DNA of 64,000 bases, from contig CAXEFP010000001.1 in assembly GCA_963995525.1 (NCBI GenBank), positions 434,001 through 498,000 of the forward strand, read 5' to 3'. Every line of letters begins with the position of its first letter. Position 1 is the stretch's first letter. This DNA is from Escarpia spicata (taxonomy: Eukaryota; Annelida; Polychaeta; Sabellida; Siboglinidae). Position numbers and translations under genes: made by a program. Positions 60,912-64,000 of this stretch are shown in pieces. A model generated the notes under the pieces. It did not search any database. It had not been told where the DNA came from and saw only the letters and a program-made list of their open reading frames with translations.

Positions 60912-61304
60912 ATGTTAGTATAGTAGTAGTATATTAGTGTAGTAGTATTATTGTAGTATAGTAGTAGTATAGTAGTAGGATAGTAGAAGCATAGTAGTAT
61001 AGTAGCATAGTAGTATAGTATTATAGTAGTATAGTAATATAGTAGTATAATAGTATGGTAGCATAGTAGTATAGTAGGATGGAGGAGCCATGTTATGTTG
61101 GAGTTGGAGTGTGTAGGATGGAGGAGCCATGTTATGTTGGAGTTGGAGAGTGCAGTATGGAGGAGCAATGCTATGTTGGTGTATAGTAGTATAGTAGTAT
61201 AGTAGTATAGTAGTATAGTAGTACAGTAGTATAGTAGTATAGTAGGATAGTAGTATAGTAGAATAGTAGTATAGTAGGATAGTAGGATAGTAGTATAGTA
61301 GTGT
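60912..61304 (+). repeat. c-linker, h block and short E tract
   Basis: T 60912-61075, h 61076-61182, E 61183-61304. Confidence 0.9.
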
Positions 61305-61658
61305 AGGATGGAGGAGCCATGTTATGTTGGATTTGGAAAGTGTAGGTTGGAGGAGCCATGCTATGTTGGAGTTGGAGAGTGTAGGAAGGATAAGCCATGT
61401 TATGTTGAAGTTGGAGAGTGTGGGATGGAGGAGTCATGCTGTGTTGGAGTTGGAGAGTGTAGGATGGAGGAACCATGTTATGTTGGAGTTGGAGAGTGTA
61501 GGATGGAGGAGCCATGTTATTTTGGAGTTGGAGAGTGCAGTATGGAGGAGCCATGCTATGTTGGAGTTGGAGAGTGTAGGATGGAGAAGCCATGTTATGT
61601 TGAAGTTGGAGAGTGTGGGATGGAGGAGTCATGCTGTGTTGGAGTTGGAGAGTGTAGG
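61305..61658 (+). repeat. 39-mer block H354b
   Basis: Partner of 51565-51918. Confidence 0.95.
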
Positions 61659-62243
61659 ATTTTAGTATAGTAGTAGTATATTAGTGTAGTAGTATTATAG
61701 TAGTATAATAGTAGTATAGTAGTAGGATAGTAGTAGCATAGTAGTATAGTAGCATAGTAGTATAGTATTATAGTAGTATAGTAGTATAATAGTATGGTAG
61801 CATAGTAGTATAGTAGGATGGAGGAGCCATGTTATGTTGGAGTTGGAGTGTGTAGGATGGAGGAGCCATGTTATGTTGGAGTTGGAGAGTGCAGTATGGA
61901 GGAGCAATGCTATGTTGGTGTATAGTAGTATAGTAGTATAGTAGTATAGTAGTATAGTAGGATAGTAGTATAGTAGTATAGTAGTATAGTAGGATAGTAG
62001 TATAGTAGGATAGTAGTATAGTAGGATAGTAGTATAGTAGGATAGTAGTATAGTAGGATAGTAGTATAGTAGGATAGTAGTATAGTAGGATAGTAGTATA
62101 GTAGGATAGTAGTATAGTATTATAGTATTATAGTATTATAGTATTATAGTATTATAGTATTATAGTAGTATAGTAGGATAGTAGGATAGTAGTATAGTAG
62201 GATAGTAGTATAGTAGTATAGTAGGATAGTAGTATAGTAGTGT
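61659..62243 (+). repeat. b-linker, h block and E tract with tagtatta run
   Basis: T 61659-61814, h 61815-61921, E 61922-62243. Six tagtatta units at 62115-62162, one more than the partner. Confidence 0.9.
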
Positions 62244-62601
62244 AGGATGGAGGAGCCATGTTATGTTGGATTTGGAAAGTGTAGGTTGGAGGAGCCATGC
62301 TATGTTGGAGTTGGAGAGTGTAGGAAGGATAAGCAATGTTATGTTGAAGTTGGAGAGTGTGGGATGGAGGAGTCATGCTGTGTTGGAGTTGGAGAGTGTA
62401 GGATGGAGGAACCATGTTATGTTGGAGTTGGAGAGTGTAGGATGGAGGAGCCATGTTATTTTGGAGTTGGAGAGTGCAGTATGGAGGAGCCATGCTATGT
62501 TGGAGTTGGAGAGTGTGGGATGGAGGAGCCATGCTGTGTTGGAGTTGGAGAGTGTAGGATGGAGGAGCCAGGCTATGTTGGGGTTGGAGTGTGTAGGATG
62601 G
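62244..62601 (+). repeat. 39-mer block H358 (gaggagcc start)
   Basis: Partner of 52496-52853 with aagcaatgtt. Confidence 0.95.
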
Positions 62602-63597
62602 TATTATAGTATTATAGTATTATAATATAGTAGTATAGTAGTATTGTAGGATGGAGGAGCCGTGTTATGTTGGAGTTGGAGAGTGTAGGATGGAGGAGCC
62701 ATGTTATGTTGGAGTTGGAGAGTGCAGTATGGAGGAGCAATGCTATGTTGGTGTATAGTAGTATAGTAGTATAGTAGTATAGTAGTATAGTAGGATAGTA
62801 TTATTGTAGTATAGTAGTAGTATAGTAGTAGGATAGTAGTAGCATAGTAGTATAGTAGCATGGTAGTATAGTATTATAGTAGTATAGTAATATAGTAGTA
62901 TAATAGTATGGTAGCATATTAGTATAGTAGGATGGAGGAGCCATGTTATGTTGGAGTTGGAGTGTGTAGGATGGAGGAGCCATGTTATGTTGGAGTTGGA
63001 GAGTGCAGTATGGAGGAGCAATGCTATGTTGGTGTATAGTAGTATAGTAGTATAGTAGTATAGTAGGATAGTAGTATAGTAGGATAGTAGTATAGTAGGA
63101 TAGTAGTATAGTAGGATAGTAGTATAGTAGTATAGTAGTATAGTAGTATAGTAGGATAGTAGTATAGTAGGATAGTAGTATAGTAGGATAGTAGTATAGT
63201 AGGATAGTAGTATAGTAGGATAGTAGTATAGTAGGATAGTAGTATAGTAGGATAGTAGTATAGTAGTATAGTAAGATAGTAGTATAGTAGGATAGTAGTA
63301 TAATAGGATAGTAGTATAGTAGGATAGTAGTATAGTAGGATAGTAGTATAGTAGGATAGTAGTATAGTAGGATAGTAGTATAGTAGTATAGTAGGATAGT
63401 AGTATAGTAGGATAGTAGTATAGTAGGATAGTAGTATAGTAGGATAGTAGTATAGTAGGATAGTAGTATAGTAGTATAGTAGGATAGTAGTATAGTAGTA
63501 TAGTAGTACAGTAGTATAGTAGTATAGTAGTATCGTAGTATAGTAGGATAGTAGGATAGTAGTATAGTAGTATAGTAGGATAGTAGTATAGTAGTGT
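62602..63597 (+). repeat. U, n, T, h and E tract
   Basis: U 62602-62647, n 62648-62754, T 62755-62928 with tagcatattag, h 62929-63035, E 63036-63597. Confidence 0.9.
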
Positions 63598-64000
63598 AGG
63601 ATGGAGGAGCCATGTTATGTTGGATTTGGAAAGTGTAGGTTGGAGGAGCCATGCTATGTTTGAGTTGGAGAGTGTAGGAAGGATAAGCCATGTTATGTTG
63701 AAGTTGGAGAGTGTGGGATGGAGGAGTCATGCTGTGTTGGAGTTGGAGAGTGTAGTATGGAGGAACCATGTTATGTTGGAGTTGGAGAGTGTAGGATGGA
63801 GGAGCCATGTAATTTTGGAGTTGGAGAGTGCAGTATGGAGGAGCCATGCTATGATGGAGTTGGAGAGTGTAGGATGGAGAAGCCATGTTATGTTGAAGTT
63901 GGAGAGTGTGGGATGGAGGAGTCATGCTGTGTTGGAGTTGGAGAGTGTAGGATGGAGGAACCATGTTATGTTGGAGTTGGAGAGTGTAGGATGGAGGAGC
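63598..64000 (+). repeat. 39-mer block, cut by window end
   Basis: First ten or so units, matching 53850-54252 (an H549c block) as far as it goes. Confidence 0.93.

Larger units (their letters stand above)
1..64000. repeat. Composite two-period satellite array (8-bp and 39-bp units), whole window
   Basis: Every base can be assigned to an 8-bp repeat, a 39-bp repeat, or a short linker derived from them. The given strand is almost free of cytosine in the 8-mer tracts and G-rich in the 39-mer blocks, and no inverted copy is present. Stops (tag) occur in all frames of the + strand 8-mers, while the reverse complement of the 8-mer has none in any frame, so long minus-strand open frames are expected by chance of composition. 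No unique sequence, transposon, RNA gene or splice-like gene structure was seen. I do not recognise this as a named satellite family; a library search would be needed to say whether it is known. Confidence 0.97.
57826..64000. repeat. 9.74-kb-offset duplication, copy 2 (runs off the window)
   Basis: Near-identical to 48086-54252. In the E tract at 59657-60362, two A variants present in copy 1 (50283 and 50312) are G, restoring perfect 8-mers. The right end is cut by the window edge. Confidence 0.92.

Noticed and set aside
1..64000. Telomeric repeat or known centromere satellite
   Set aside because: No TTAGGG-type runs, no 171-bp or similar monomer, and no protein-box motif I can point to. The periods are 8, 39 and 195 bp.
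1..64000. Bacterial or phage origin
   Set aside because: 64 kb of nested satellite with no coding sequence is not known from bacteria or phages; no ribosome-binding sites or operon structure are seen.

Overview
This window holds no recognisable gene. All 64 kb is one satellite-like array made of two unrelated short tandem repeats that alternate, always in the same orientation. Repeat E is an 8-bp unit (atagtagt / atagtagg, often alternating as a 16-bp dimer). Repeat H is a 39-bp unit (consensus starts atggaggagccatgttatg and ends gttggagagtgtagg). By hand count about 31 kb is H (roughly 800 units in 59 main blocks plus 52 short ones) and about 33 kb is E tracts and E-derived linkers. There are no rRNA or tRNA genes, transposon proteins, promoters or non-repetitive anchors. 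Long open frames exist but are a by-product of stop-free repeats. The size, homogeneity, nested higher-order structure and near lack of CpG point to a eukaryotic nuclear genome (heterochromatin, subtelomere or another satellite block). A CpG-methylating animal such as a vertebrate is a guess, and the species cannot be told from this sequence.

Names used in the entries. 'H' plus a number is a 39-mer block of that length in bp. Suffix a, b or c gives what follows the block: a = attttagtagag, b = attttagtatag, c = atgttagtatag. H358 and H280 blocks end in ggatggtattatag and are followed by linker U (38-46 bp), a 107-bp short block n (with gagccgtg), and usually a further linker T. T is a diverged, E-like linker of about 156-182 bp. 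'h' is a short block of about 2.7 H units (101-107 bp) that follows T and ends in gcaatgctatgttggtgt. E is an 8-mer tract. Main H blocks begin after atagtagtgt. Boundaries are good to a few bases.

Layout. Inside H blocks five 39-bp variants recur in fixed order, giving a 195-bp higher-order unit; blocks hold 1, 2 or 3 cycles. Blocks and linkers are themselves ordered: H354a -> H358 (with gagtagcc start) -> H770 or H549 occurs six times, and H354b -> H358/H280 (with gaggagcc start) -> H549 occurs at least four times. Above this lie larger duplications. Positions 1-16437 match 24085-40620 (offset about 24.04-24.26 kb). Positions 38765-45132 and 45133-51564 form a tandem pair of about 6.4 kb. 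Positions 48086-54252 match 57826-64000 (offset 9740-9748 bp). Smaller tandem duplications of 1804, 1548, 1279 and 440 bp are also visible. Offsets between copies change almost only in steps of 8 bp (E indels), with one 195-bp step (one H cycle).

Nothing here works together as genes. The interest is in how the array evolves: hierarchical amplification, unit-quantised indels, block fusions and one clean 440-bp duplication whose junction sits on a 7-bp identity shared by the two repeat families.
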